Below are positions 32,010 through 44,057 of a DNA stretch of 64,000 nucleotides, one piece after another. Position 1 is the stretch's first letter, and every line of letters starts with the position of its first letter. Position numbers and translations under genes: made by a program. Below the pieces are notes generated by a model. The model was not told the DNA's origin. It did not search any database and saw nothing but the letters and a program-made list of their open reading frames with translations. This DNA is from Ricinus communis (lineage: Eukaryota; Streptophyta; Magnoliopsida; Malpighiales; Euphorbiaceae). The DNA lies in assembly GCF_019578655.1 (NCBI RefSeq), contig NC_063258.1, forward strand, positions 5,811,283-5,875,282, given 5' to 3'.

Positions 32010-32962
32010 TTTGATACCACTACTGAATTAGCAACCACGCTTGACGGTAGCAATGGTAGTCGCCATCTATGCTTAAACAAATCACTTTGTAGTCGTTTCA
32101 TTAATCCTCAGCGACCACACCTTGTGGTATCAAAGGTGGTTGCTATTTGTGCTTGAACGACCTCTTTCATCATCGTTTCATTAAAACTCTCAACTACCAC
32201 TTCTTATTATGTGTCTCTGTATTATTCAAACATATACATATATATATCTATTTTATTATATAATTAACATAAATATATATAAATACATTAATATAAGTAA
32301 TTTAAAAATTTTAAAAATAATAGAAATAAAATAATAAATATACATATAAATGAATGAAAAATATAATATAATTATATCAAAAAATACATAATTAATTTAG
32401 TATGTTGTTAATATTTTTATTATAAATATATATAATTTCATTTACTATTTTAATTGTTTCTATATTTAATTATTTTAATAAAATAATATTTATTAGAAAA
32501 TTATATTATTTATTATTTATTATTATTATAACATTAGTTTTTTTTTATATGTAATTGTTATTATTAAATTATTACTATTATAATATAATTTTAAAAATTA
32601 AAATAGAGACCACATTGTTGATCTCTAATTCAGGGACCACAGTATTGGACTCTAAATAGTAGCTAAAATACCTACAAATAAATATAAATAACATTAGTGA
32701 CCACATTGTGTGAACTCTAAAATAGAGGCCATACATATGGTCTCAAAGTGGTCTTTTTATTTTCTACCAAATTTTAGCGCGACAGTTAACAACCACTTAA
32801 AGATCATTGTACGTGGTAGCTGCACATGTGGTCGCTTTTTGGACATAAAATAGTAGCTGAGTTGAAAAAATTTAATTTGGTCTTCGTGCGGAAGCGTGAC
32901 TAAATAGTAGCTAAATGGTGACAACTTCGTTGTAGTAGCTAAATTAATATCTTTTTTTAGTG
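32010..32962. repeat. Right subterminal repeat array of the CACTA-like element
   Basis: Variants of AGCGACCACA, GTGGTTGCTAT, GAGACCACATTG and TAGTAGCTAAAT recur in both directions, interrupted by a very AT-rich core (32220-32600). The array ends at TTTTTTTAGTG. It mirrors the left array at 26280-26725. Confidence 0.7.
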
Positions 32963-35042
32963 CAACTTTCATCGTTATTAACTAACAATTTGCAAATTAG
33001 CTACCAAATAAAAATAATCCACCACCTCGATCATTATCATGGACAAAGAACATAAAATTGAAAAATAAAAAGAAGGCGGTTGGCGAAGGCTATGAAAGAG
33101 ATTGGTGAAGGCGGTGAGGCTATTAGAGAAGGCAGAAAAGGCGGTTGGCGAAGGTGGTGAGGCTACTGGAGAAGGCGGAAAAGGGCAGCCATCGAAGGCA
33201 GAGAGGCTGGTAGGTGCAGGTGAAGTTGCTTTTTCCATGATTTTGGATCAATATATAGTGGTGTGATATTGCAAAATCTAGAGATACTAGTGGCTGTGCT
33301 CAGATTAGGTACGACTTTGGATAGTAGTACTTTATTTTAATTTTGTTATTTGAGTTAAAATAATTTTATTTTTATTTATTTTATTTTTTTATTTGCTTTT
33401 GTATTTTTTAAACTAAATTAGAGCCAGATGTCCTCGTATCATTTGGTATGCTCTTTGAATGGACCCATTGTTAACAGCAAAGTTAACAATGTTATAAATT
33501 TGGATTTAATTGAACTTTTTAGAAAAGGTTAAGTGATATTAAGACACAATGAAGGATGAGGGCTTAATTGTTCTTCTCCAATTGATTCAAGGGGTTTCTT
33601 TTTTACCTTTTGCCAAAATAAAATGAGAGAAGAAAATAAGAGGGAGAAAGAAAAATAAAATGTTATTTTCCTATTAACTTGCTTGGAAAGATAAAGAAAA
33701 ATAAAGAGAAAATAACATAAAAAAAGCCTAAAGAAAAGTAATTTAAATTACTATTTTGTCTTGATAATAATTCATTAAATGAAAAAGGTAAAGTGTAAAA
33801 CCAGAAATTTAAACTTCAAATATCAATTTTCCTTTCTAATTTCTTTTCCTTTTATCCAAACATGAAAAGGAAAAATAAATCTTTTATTTCTTTCTTCTCT
33901 TATTTTTCTTTTAATGTTAGAGTATGGGTAGTTATAGTTAGTTCTTTTAATTATTTAATAAATAACATGGTATTGCATCCACATATTTAGCATGATAATA
34001 TATACGTATTTTATTTTTAGTATGATTTTAAATTTGAATTCCTTTTGTTTTCTTTTATAATAAAAAAATAAAAATGGTAACTTTTTTTTTATATTTTTGG
34101 CTTTAATTATTTCCATTTTAAAAAAGTAAAATTTTTCATTTTCGTATAAAATTTATAAAATATATTTACCTGATATCATATGGAAAACTTATTATATTTT
34201 ATTTAAATAGTATTTTAAATTTAAAGGATTAACTTGAAATAATAAAAATGAAAACTTATTGTCTTCATTTGAAAATAGATAATATTTTATTTAAAGAATT
34301 ACAGAATAGTTACATTGTGAAAAATTATTTTCTATTTTTATTTTTAAAAAATAGTATAAATAAATATAAATACTATTGTTTTGATTTTTATTTTTAAAAA
34401 TTAGCATAAATGAATACAAAATACTTTTTTTTTTCATTTGAGTTTTTTTAGAAAATTCACCTAGTTTTCTACAAATGAACACACTAGCCTTTTTGCATTT
34501 TCAATGTGATAATTTCTAAATATTTATTTTAAACTTGTTTCAAATTGACCCTTTCAGAAAAATTTTGAAATAAATTCAATTTATTATGTCATTTATTAAC
34601 AAACAAAAATAAATAATATTAATATATAATATTATTTATTAAACATAACAGTTATATTAGTTGAATTGATTTTTACCATAAATAATATTTATGAGTAAAA
34701 ACAATTAATATAATTAATTTTATTTATGAATATCCTGACAAATAGAATCTTTTTATGAATTTTGATCCCATTTAATGTTATAACCATGAGAGGCTACCAG
34801 ATTATATGTCAAGTTTGTGACAGTTATTTACTTTTTTTTTTTTTTAATTTAGAAGTAAATTATTGAATTCATGGCTTTCACCTATAATTATTCGTTGCCT
34901 TCATTTCTCTTACAATCCACTTAAACATGAGCTATTCAAGTTAAAATAAGGGGTATGTTGGCCTTAAGGCTAATGAAATGTAACAAATGTTGGAGGATGT
35001 AAAGTGTTATTTATGCTTATATTGATAATATGGGGCCAAGCA
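32963..35042. other. AT-rich spacer
   Basis: No gene was seen. A small G-rich minisatellite-like patch lies at 33075-33235, and the rest is A/T-rich with long A and T runs. Confidence 0.5.
33075..33235. repeat. Minisatellite-like GGCGAAGGCGGTGAGGCT repeats
   Basis: Imperfect units built from GGCGGTTGGCGAAGG, GGTGAGGCTA and GGAGAAGGCGGAAAAGG recur several times. The minus-strand open frame here (Pro/Ser/Phe-rich, starting MEKATSPAPTSL) follows the repeat and is not credible as a gene. Confidence 0.55.
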
Positions 35043-35095
<53 letters not shown>

Positions 35096-35096
35096 A
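35043..35096. repeat. Palindromic (AAT)n(ATT)n microsatellite
   Basis: About 11 AAT repeats run directly into about 6-7 ATT repeats, producing a self-complementary hairpin-forming block. Confidence 0.9.
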
Positions 35097-35145
35097 ATAT
35101 ACCTCCACTCACCATCCATATTTAATATATTTAATATAAAAAGTG

Positions 35146-35499
35146 TTTGGTTTAGCTGTTGAGAGCATATGATAACTGATTTATTCTCAATTGTTGATTT
35201 ACACTTTATGATAAAAATCTAAATAACAACTAATACATTTAGTCGCTCTTTAGAACTTTTCTTAAAAATTGATAAATCTCTTATATATAAAATTATACCT
35301 TATATTTTATGAGACGAAACTAAAAAGTTATACGTAATTATCTTTAATTTGTTTTAAGCCCATGCAACCTAAGAAACAGAGCCATTTTAGATTGTCTCAA
35401 ACAGCTCCCGATTGTATCAGATGTTGTTTGCTTTTATCATGTATAAATCAACGATTGAGAATAAATTAGTTATCAATTCTTATAAGGAGCTAAACCAAA
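35146..35499. mobile_element. Foldback MITE (about 354 bp)
   Basis: The left end TTTGGTTTAGCTGTTGAGAG and the right end (which reads inverted as TTTGGTTTAGCTCCTTATAA) share further inverted matches inward, such as TTTATTCTCAATTGTTGATT against its near-inverse around 35450. Arms are about 60-70 bp. No coding region was seen and no clear target duplication was found. Confidence 0.65.
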
Positions 35500-36028
35500 T
35501 TTAATTTTTATGAGTATATTGTTTCACTTGAATACAAATTGTATGTACATATCTTGTTTAACCAATATAACTTTTCTACATTTTTCTCTTCCTTTTTAAA
35601 CAATGAAGTTCTACTTTTTAATAGTTTATATTCATTATTTTTAATTATTTTCTCATATGTTACTTCCATGTTCTTCTTGTTTTTTTTTCTTTAAAAGTGA
35701 AAGGTATATTCAAAGAAACTTAGCTTACCAAGACTTTTGGAATTAGAGAGATAAGAGATAGGATTTGTTGTCCATACATTCATCCATCTGATCTCCTTCA
35801 ACTAGGTCTTAGTTTCCTTCTCTCAGGCTCAAGCTCTGTCTAGTCTTCCTTTCACATTTTCCACGGTCTTCCGCGAGTGCCTGGTCTATACTCTGTTCGA
35901 ACCCTGAGACTTGCAACACTGACTTAACGGAAAGACTTGACTGCTTTCTGATTTTTCGTTCTACCTCTACTAGTAAAGGGGCAATATCGAAAAGCCCTAA
36001 GAAATGTCCGGGAAAGAAGGTCGAATTA

Positions 36029-36222
36029 TGTCACAACCCGATCTGTGAGTCGTGACCGACACTAGAGAATGGGTAGGCTTACTATGGTTAATTTAGAAAA
36101 TTAATTATGGTTGATTGTGGAGTAAATATTAATGACGGACTATCTAATTATGATCTGATTTCAAATCGTTACAAATTAATCCTGAAAAAAAGTAATCCAA
36201 AAATGGACTTTATGCAGAGTTC
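36029..36222. repeat. Possible LTR fragment
   Basis: Begins TGTCACAACCCGATCTGTGA and GAGTCGTGACCGACACTAGA, text typical of plant gypsy-type LTR starts. No internal domains or partner LTR are present, and the right side merges with the cox1-like fragment. Weakly supported. Confidence 0.3.
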
Positions 36223-36223
36223 A

Positions 36224-36300
36224 TCCTTTTGTTCCGGCAAACTTTGGACTAGACATATTGCTCTACATGATACTTATTATGTGGTTGCACATTTACATTA
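36224..36300 (+). pseudogene. cox1: Mitochondrial cox1 fragment in the nucleus (NUMT), left part
   Basis: The reading frame gives ALHDTYYVVAHLH, a near-unique COX1 motif, preceded by a stretch matching the cox1 codons for LANSGLDI with a 2-base insertion. It continues across the MULE insertion at 41838. Plant cox1 is mitochondrial. A short decayed piece among nuclear transposons is best read as an old organelle-to-nucleus transfer. COX1 itself is about 527 aa; only about 50 codons are represented here. Confidence 0.85.
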
Positions 36301-36565
36301 GGGAAAACGATCTCACATACCCCGACCTTTAACCATTTTCGCGAATCTACCCTCACCTTTAAAACTTATCAATTTGGTCCACCATGTTTGCTATTGTATC
36401 ATGTCTACCTAGCCACGTTTTGGCGTGTGCCACTAATGACATGGCGTCCATACGTGGCTCTACATGTTTGTCCATATGGCTCAAGACATTGAAAGACCTC
36501 AAAACTCATCATTTCTTCCCAAAATTTTTCCAAAATTTTCCCCATTTTTCCCCAATTCTAATTTC
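36301..36565. repeat. MULE left terminal inverted repeat
   Basis: Pairs with 41568-41828. Shared inverted landmarks include AATCTACCCTCAC, AAACTTATCAATTTGGTCCA and TGGCTCAAGACATTGAA. The open frame starting at 36384 lies mostly within this repeat and is not a gene. Confidence 0.92.
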
Positions 36566-37005
36566 TAAGGTTTACAATTTCAACACAACTAATAACTACT
36601 CTATAACTTCCAAACATAATAACTACCGTCTCATTGTCTCATTTCTCTCTGTTTTGCTATCTTTGTCCCTTCTGTGGTCCATTATTCTCAAAGCTTGTGG
36701 TTGTGGTCCCCCGCAAGATGGCTCCTTCAAGAAAACAACAAGAAAGATATGTATTTGTTAATACAGTGAATGGGTAAAGCAATGCAAGTGGGGAATCTTG
36801 TTCTCGTGGGTATAACATTGTAGGGAATATGCATTTGGTAAAAGAAATTAGTTATAAATAAAAGATTTAGGAATTTGTGTTAACAGTACGACATGCATAA
36901 CTATTTTGTATATGCATTTGGTATAACAGTAAGACAAGCATTTGCATTTGTTATTATTACAAAGTGGCTGTAATTTATTATTTTATTGCCGTATTACTAA
37001 TTTAA

Positions 37006-40000
37006 TTGTTGTGTGTATATTTATGCAGTATTCCTATTGAATTTCATCATAGTGGGGCATTACTTAGTAATCCTATAATGAAGTATGTTGGTGGGTATAA
37101 TGTAAATCTTAGTGGCATTTCTAATTTCAATATGGATGATATTGAGGAGATAGTGAAAATATTTGGATATACACATTTCTTGAGTGTTGCCAATGAACCC
37201 TACTAGGAGATGGAACCCTATAGGGAAGGATCTAGGCTTAGTTTTTGTTGAGACTGAGGAAGAGTGCAAAAAGATATTTGCAGAAGGTTTAGATTATGGC
37301 TTTTTAAAAGTTTATGCTGAAGCTGTAACAATGACTCCAAATTGTGGACAAACTATAACTGAAAATGAGATTCAACATCATAATGACAATACAGATGAAC
37401 CATTGACTGTAGTTGCATTTGAAAATGCAAATCAAAATGAAACTGAACCTGAAAGTATTATAAATAAAGGGGGAAATGAAGTAGAGCCTAAATGTGTGAA
37501 CAATGATTTTCAGAATGAAGGATCTAGTAAGGATGAAGATTATACCCCTGAATATGATGAATGTGACGATGAGGATAGCCTATCTTCTAATGTTTCTGAC
37601 TCAAATGTGGATGAGGAATATGTTGTTGCAAAACAAAATCTGAAGGACTTTAGCAAGACTGTAGTTGACAATAGATTTGGGTTAGGATTGGATAGGGACC
37701 AAGGGAGAGATGATAGTGGGTTTGTGGGGGCTAATAGCAATACTAGAGTGGATGGCAATGTGAGTGATAGTAGTGAGTACCATTCTGAGTACCCTGACAG
37801 TGATGCTGAGGTTGATACTCTTGTTTCAAGTGATGAGGATGATTGTAGTTTTAGGAAAAAAAAAAGGAAGAAAAAAATAATTTACAATCCTAAGTGTAAT
37901 CATCAAGAGTTAAATTTTGTAGCAGGAATAAAATTCACAAATGCAGAACAATTTAGAAGAGCAGTATAGAATTATGCTATTGCAAATGGGTATGATGTGT
38001 GGTGGAAAAGGACTAGAGAAGATAGGATGGAAGCATAATGTAAAGGAAACTGCAGTTGGAGAGTCTATGCTTCAAAGGTTCCAACTGAGAGAACATTCAT
38101 GGTTAGGACTGTTAGACCTAACCATAACTGCGCTAGGGTGCAAAGAAATAATATGGCAACTACAAAGTGGCTGGCTGATGAGTTTTTAAATGAATTTAGA
38201 AAGAAACCAAATTATTCTGTAGTTGAAATAGAATCTAACTTGATAATAAAATAAGCAGTGAAAGTCTCAAAATGCTCATGTATGGGCAAAAAAGCTGGCT
38301 TTAATGAAGCTTAGAGGATCAATAAAGGCTCATTATGCCAAGTTAAGATCCTATGTGTATGAATTGAAGAAAGTTGATAGAGAATGATGTTTTGATCTAG
38401 AATGCAATATAGAAGGGGATAATTCTATTTTTCAAGGATTATACATATGTTTTAGTGGATTAAGGAAGGGTTTTATACAAGGATGTAGACATGTCATATC
38501 CCTAGATGGTGCATTTCTGAAGAATATACTTGGGGGTGCAATTTTAAGTGCAATTGGTCATATGATAGTAACAACCAAATGTACCCCATTGCTTGGGCAG
38601 TGGTGTTGGTTGAGAACGAAAACACTCGGAGATGGTTCCTAACCAGATTTTTGAATGACTTATGCATTGACACAGGCATAGGATAGACCTTCATAAGTGA
38701 CCAACAAAAGGTTTTTTTATTACCTATTTTTCCTTATACTTGAATCAGTTAATAGTTATATTACTTACATGCAATTTGTTTTGTTGATGCTTATAGGGCC
38801 TTATTAAAGTATTACAAGAGTTTGTCCCACATGCTGAAATAAGAAATTGTTTGACACATTTATGCAAATTGGAAGAAATTGCATAATGGAATTGAACTGA
38901 AACTGCTATTTTGGAAAATTGTATATGATACATATGAAGCACAATTTGTGGCTAATCTGAAGGAATTTAGAGAAGTTGATCCTGAGGCAGAAGATGGATT
39001 TGTTTCCAGGGATCCAAGACACTTCTGTAAAGCATACATATCCACTCTCTCTAAGTGTGACAATGTTGACAACAACATTACTGAGACTTTTAATGGATGG
39101 ATATGCAAAGCAAGGTTGCTGCATATTATTGACATGTTGGAAGAGATTAGGGGTGCTTTGATGGAAAGGATTAAAATGAAGTCTGACATGATGAAAAATA
39201 GTGTGGATGAATTGTGCCCAAGGATTAGAAAGAAGATTGAGAAGTTAAAATGGGAAACCATATTCTGTATACCAAAGCCAGCTTTGAATGAAAAATTTCA
39301 GGTTAAAGGGTTTGATGATCAGTTTGTGGTGTCTCTGCCAGACAGGAGTTGCACATGCAAAGTTTGGCAACTGACTGGAATTCCTTGTATTCATGCTATT
39401 TCCAGTATTCATTGGTTGAGGCAGAACGTGGATGACTATGTTGATGAATGCTATAAGAAGGACATATACTTACAAGTCTATCAGTATGTCCTTGAACCAT
39501 TAAATGGCCAGAAGATGTGGCATGAGATCACTGAGGCACCAGTGCATCCACCACCATTCACAAGGATGCCAGGAAGACCTAAGATGAACAGAAAGAAAGC
39601 TGCTGATGAAAAAGAAAGGGATCCAAACAAATCAAGCAGAAATGGAATAAGGATGCAGTGTAGAATTTGCTATGCATATGGACACAATAAAAGAGGGTGC
39701 CCAAGAAAGGATAATCCACCTCCATCTAAAGATATTCTGAAAAATCAGGTAAAATTTTATTGTTAGACATATCATATCTCAAAACTTGAGTATGCTCATT
39801 CATGAATTTTCTACTTGTAACATAGAAGCAGAAGGAGAAGTAGATGTTCGTCAACTCCCAAAAGTAATGTTACCAATATTGATGTACTAAATCAGACCAC
39901 AGTTGGAAATGTAGAAGCTGCTCCTTCACAATCCAAACCACCATATGATAACAGAACAATTGCCAAAGAAAGAATTCAGGAATTGTTCATAAGTTAATCG

Positions 40001-40600
40001 TGTGTGTATTTAAGACTTGGATATATGAATTATACTTAGTAATTCTATGAGTTATGTGTTGTTGTATTACTGTAGGCTAGAAAAGGATATGGCCTGCATA
40101 TACCCACAAAGACTGGTAATATGTATTTAAGAGTACGTACTCAACATGTCAGATGTGAATCTCAAATTCTATGTGTGTTTTCATATGTTATATGTTGTAA
40201 ATATAAAATGTCATATTGCAAATGCCAAGAGAAAGTAATGTGAGGACTGTTAGTGGTTATAGAGAAGCAGCAACAGCAGCAAGGCAATCCAGAAAGAGGT
40301 ATGACACCCAAAGATCAATTACAGCTTCAAAGGAACAAAGATCAACTACAACTAGTCATGAACAAAGTGTGAAAGTTTGTAGCCAGACTTCAACAGCTAC
40401 AAAGGCAAAAGAGAATGTGACTGTGTTTGATAGGTTGTCTCAAAAAAGTGCAGCAACTAATATATCAGTTAGTTCGAAAGGCAAATAGAAGGTGATAGCT
40501 ACAAAGATAAAGACTAATAAGAATGCATATTTGGTGATTCAAGAAGGGCAACATGTTTTGTCAAAGCCAATGCAGAAGTTTAAGAAGTTGCCTTAAAGAA
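37006..40600 (+). pseudogene. MULE transposase (MURA/MuDR type), multiply broken
   Basis: The N-terminal part (37027-37205: IEFHHSGALLSNPIMKYVGG) matches the MULE N-terminal domain. A frameshift leads into 37205-37969, with a long acidic linker followed by LNFVAGIKFTNAEQFRRAV, then a TAG. The catalytic core (about 37970-38710) is read in several frames: SLDGAFLKN near 38503 and QMYPIAWAVV near 38577. An intron-like gap separates it from 38794. The open segment 38879-39766 has the SWIM zinc finger (CTCKVWQLTGIPCIH) and a CCHC knuckle (CRICYAYGHNKRGC). A tail at 40216-40597 is Ser/Thr/Lys-rich. Stops and shifts mean no functional protein can be made. Confidence 0.9.
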
Positions 40601-41567
40601 GTTGCAGTACTGTATTTTTGTAATTTTGGAGTTGCATGGAACAAAACTGTCATTTTGACCATATCAATTAGTTTGCCTTAGTATTAGTTGTTTTATGTGT
40701 TTATCTTTTTCAAGACATATTTTTGTAAGGATTCTATATTATAATAATGTTAAAAGGCTATTTAATGCCTATTTTATCTGTCCAAATGTGAAACCACCAA
40801 ATATATGGCTCCATATGTCTGTCATAATAACTATAGGTTCATTTTACTTCATCAAAGCCATAAGCAATACATGCAAAATATCATAACAGAAAAATAAGAG
40901 CTTCATTGCATAATCAATTATAAAAGTTGGTAAGTCAATTCACCATTGATTACAAGATTCAACCCACCCATCTACTGCAAAACCAAATCCTACACCTTGC
41001 TACATCAACCATAAAGCCTGTCTGGCAGAAATAGGCACAAACTGATTATCAAATATCAAACTTTCCTTCATCAAACTTCCCTTTATATTTTCCAGCTTTA
41101 CAATCATTCATTACAATGTTCAACCATACCATAGAAACCGAACTTGAAAAGCATCAAATGTTCCTTCACATTTTGTACAATCCTCAGTGTAAGAGCACAA
41201 CTCCACCCCAATTGTCAAACTTCTTCTCATTCACCCAATCGTCATGACAGCTAAACAAAACACAGCTCCGCCCCTACATGACCAAATTGAAAAGAAATCA
41301 TCATATATTGTTCAATCTTTCAAAGTAAAATAAATAAACCCTAACATTACTAACAAAGCTTACCTCATTTTAAGAGCAACCTCGTAACAGACACCCTGGA
41401 TTTTCCATTCTCCTACATATCATCAGCTTCGCTGGTCTCTCAAATTCATAAAATGCTACTTCACTCCCATATAAATACTGTGAATTGTTGACAACAAAAG
41501 ATCTTGATGATGGCCCTTCTATTTAGACTTGCCATGAGAGGAACAAGAAAACCCTAGGTTTTAATTC

Positions 41568-41828
41568 CTATTTAGAAATTAGAATTGGAAAAAATTAGGA
41601 AAATTTTGGGAAGAAACGGTGAGTTTTAAGGTCCTTCAATGTCTTGAGCCATGTGGACAAACATGTGGAGCCACATGTGAACTCCATGTTATTAGTGGCA
41701 CACACCAAAACGCGGCTGGGTAGACATGATACAATACGCAAATATGGTGGACCAAATTGATAAGTTTTAAAAGTGAGGGTAGATTCGCAAAAACGGTTAA
41801 AAGTCGGGGTATCTGGGATCGTTTTCCT
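41568..41828. repeat. MULE right terminal inverted repeat
   Basis: Reverse complement of the left repeat with scattered substitutions; it ends at GGATCGTTTTCCT directly before the TTTACATTA duplication. Confidence 0.92.
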
Positions 41829-41837
41829 TTTACATTA

Positions 41838-41918
41838 TGTACTTTCCGTGGGAGCCATTTTTGCCTTATTTTTAAGATTTCACTCTTGAGTGGTAAAATC
41901 TTTGGCCGGATATAGATA
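41838..41918 (+). pseudogene. cox1: Mitochondrial cox1 fragment (NUMT), right part
   Basis: Directly after the target duplication the frame continues VLSVGAIFALF, completing the COX1 stretch begun at 36224-36300. It then decays: a stop appears where cox1 encodes the YYWVGKIFG region, although TAAAATCTTTGGCCGGA is still recognisable near 41897-41914. Confidence 0.85.
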
Positions 41919-44057
41919 GAAAACTATGATAAAGTTAAATCTATTATAAAATATAGATAGAAAAAAAATTATTCACCACGTAAAATAAAATCAAAAATAA
42001 AGTATTGAGTTTCATTTGTCAAAAGGATACCGCATTAATTATTAAATATTGTTTCGCATAGAATAATAGTTTAAATTCCGTCTGACTATTTAAAATTAAA
42101 TAGAAAACAAATTGAAATATTTAATTTTGTAAAACACTCTATGTCTCAAATTGTTAAAGACATAGAATTATCAATATCTTCAAAGTTATTTAAATCTTAA
42201 ATTAAAACTTTTATCTTCTAATTAATTAGTAAGGAATCATTTCAAATCTTATCTTTATCTAATAAGATTCATTTTTAGATTATCAAATAAAAAGTGCTAA
42301 TCCTTTATTAAAATATTTTCTATCATTATTTTTTCTTTTGCTTTTTTAACTTTTTAAGTTTGATTTTGCATATAACGCATTTTTATATTTTATATTTTAT
42401 ATTTTATATGATGTTATTGATTAATATGAAATATAAAACTAACTTTTTTTTATACACATAATCTTACATTTTATAAAAAAAAATTAAAATTTATGTTCAA
42501 TAAATAAATTCAACACTATCTGTTCAAAGTGCAGGAATCAAAACTAATTTTCTCAATTAAACTTGGACTTTCTTTTGTCTTATTATTTTTTATTTGTTAA
42601 GTTTTATAGTATTTCATATGTTAAGTTTTACAATATGTAGATTAGTTTATTAAATGAATAATATAATAAACTAAATATTTTTAATAAAGATTTTATATTT
42701 TTATTAGTTATTTAATATAAAAATAAACTGTAAACACTTAAGATATGTGATATATGTGATTGATTAAATATTTTATAAAAAATGAAAAACAACTAGATAT
42801 CTTTTTGATAACATTTACTTATAGAGTGGTAAATGTTTCATTAGTATTATTTTTTTATTTAATTTTCTCTTTACACTTTTTATCTGTATAATATATAAAA
42901 AATTATATTATACATGTAAATTTATCTGTATTAATCATTTTACATACCAACAACAGCAATTTAAATATATTTTACTAAACACTTATATGAATCAATTACT
43001 AGTTATCATCAGCTAACGATTACGATTATTAACTATCGGATATTTGTTAAACTGATCAGCTAAACCAATTAGACATGTAAAACAAAAAGAAAATAAAGGA
43101 AAGGTATAAATCTACTACAAAATTAAGAAAAGTTTAGGAGTTTCTTTAATTAATTATATCATAAGTGACAAATTAAGAAGTATAATATACTTGCATTCCC
43201 TTGTTGCACCAAGCAAGTTGCTAGAATCATTCAATGCTGCCCAAAGAGAAAAAAGTCTAATCTTGGCTGATTAAGATTCTCAAGTTAAATGAGTGAGATG
43301 TTTATAAATCTTTTTAGTATCACTTGTGTTCAAGGATTCTGAAATCTATAAATTTAGTCAAAATTTATAAATTTAACATTCATATATTCATATATTTAAA
43401 ATATATGAATTTTGAAAATTTTATCGTTTGAATTAAACATAGAAATAAAAGAAATTAAGGATAGTTTTTAAATAATATAAATTTATTATGGTCATTATTA
43501 AAATAAAATAAATAAATTATAACAATTCATCGTTCTTTTAAAACGGCAAATTTTGAAATTTCTCACCATCCAAGTGGGAAATAAAAAATCCTAAAAAAAA
43601 AAGACTTTAAAGAACGAAGAATTTCTTATAATCCATGGATGTTTTATATTTTTTTTAATTTTTAAACAATGAATTTAACTTAAATTCATGTCCATTTGGC
43701 ATAGGTCAAAGTAACAAGAAAATAAAATAAGAAAGAAAAGAAGCTGTGCGGTAGAATCATCTTTTAGCAGAACCAAGATACTAAGGAAATATGTGACCAG
43801 CACCACAACCTCAATTCTACAGCTACAAGTACTTTTAACATTGTGCTGAACTATTATCTGTGAAGATATACTCAAATTAATTGAAATAATGGGGCATCAA
43901 CCCTTTTGCCCACTTAATAAAATTATATGAGCTACCATCTCTTGGCTATTTCCTTTATCAGAAAACAAAGAATATGATTGATACTACATTTACCTCATTT
44001 CTGGTTATTGCAAAAAGAAAAAGGTTAGTGAGCACCAGAACAGGAAAAAGTACTCGA
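41919..44057. other. AT-rich spacer, 3' flank of OXA1
   Basis: No gene was seen. Short simple repeats (TTTATATTTTATATTTTATA near 42383-42408) are present. The last few hundred bases probably include the OXA1 3' UTR. Confidence 0.5.

Larger units (their letters stand above)
26253..32962. mobile_element. CACTA (En/Spm)-like element, nested with other insertions
   Basis: The two ends carry dense subterminal motifs in both orientations: GTGGTCGCTAA, TAGCGACCA, GTGGTCTCTAAA and TAGTAGCTAAAT. The right end reads TTTTTTTAGTG (ends 32962), the inverse of CACTA. The left end reads CACAACAG (starts 26253), so one terminus departs from CACTA. Both are bordered by CAA (26250-26252 and 32963-32965), fitting the 3-bp target duplication of this superfamily. 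The interior holds a hAT element (28947-31238) and a MITE (31601-31974). No intact transposase remains. The left boundary is the weaker one. Confidence 0.6.
36301..41828 (+). mobile_element. Mutator-like element (MULE), 5528 bp, long terminal inverted repeats
   Basis: Inverted repeats of about 260 bp (36301-36565 and 41568-41828) match at a high level by eye, starting GGGAAAACGATC and (inverted) AGGAAAACGATC. The 9-bp TTTACATTA is duplicated perfectly at 36292-36300 and 41829-41837, the hallmark of Mutator. A decayed MURA-type transposase lies inside. The insertion cut a cox1-like NUMT in two. Confidence 0.95.

Noticed and set aside
32978..33238. 86-codon Pro/Ser/Phe-rich minus-strand frame
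   Set aside because: It follows a minisatellite-like repeat and ends in AT-rich DNA; no domain and no gene context.
36107..36301. 64-codon open frame containing the cox1-like motif
   Set aside because: Only the last part matches cox1. The start codon lies in unrelated flanking DNA and the stop comes from the MULE insertion, so it is a NUMT remnant, not a gene.
36384..36761. 125-codon open frame near the MULE left end
   Set aside because: It lies largely within the terminal inverted repeat and has no similarity to MULE proteins.
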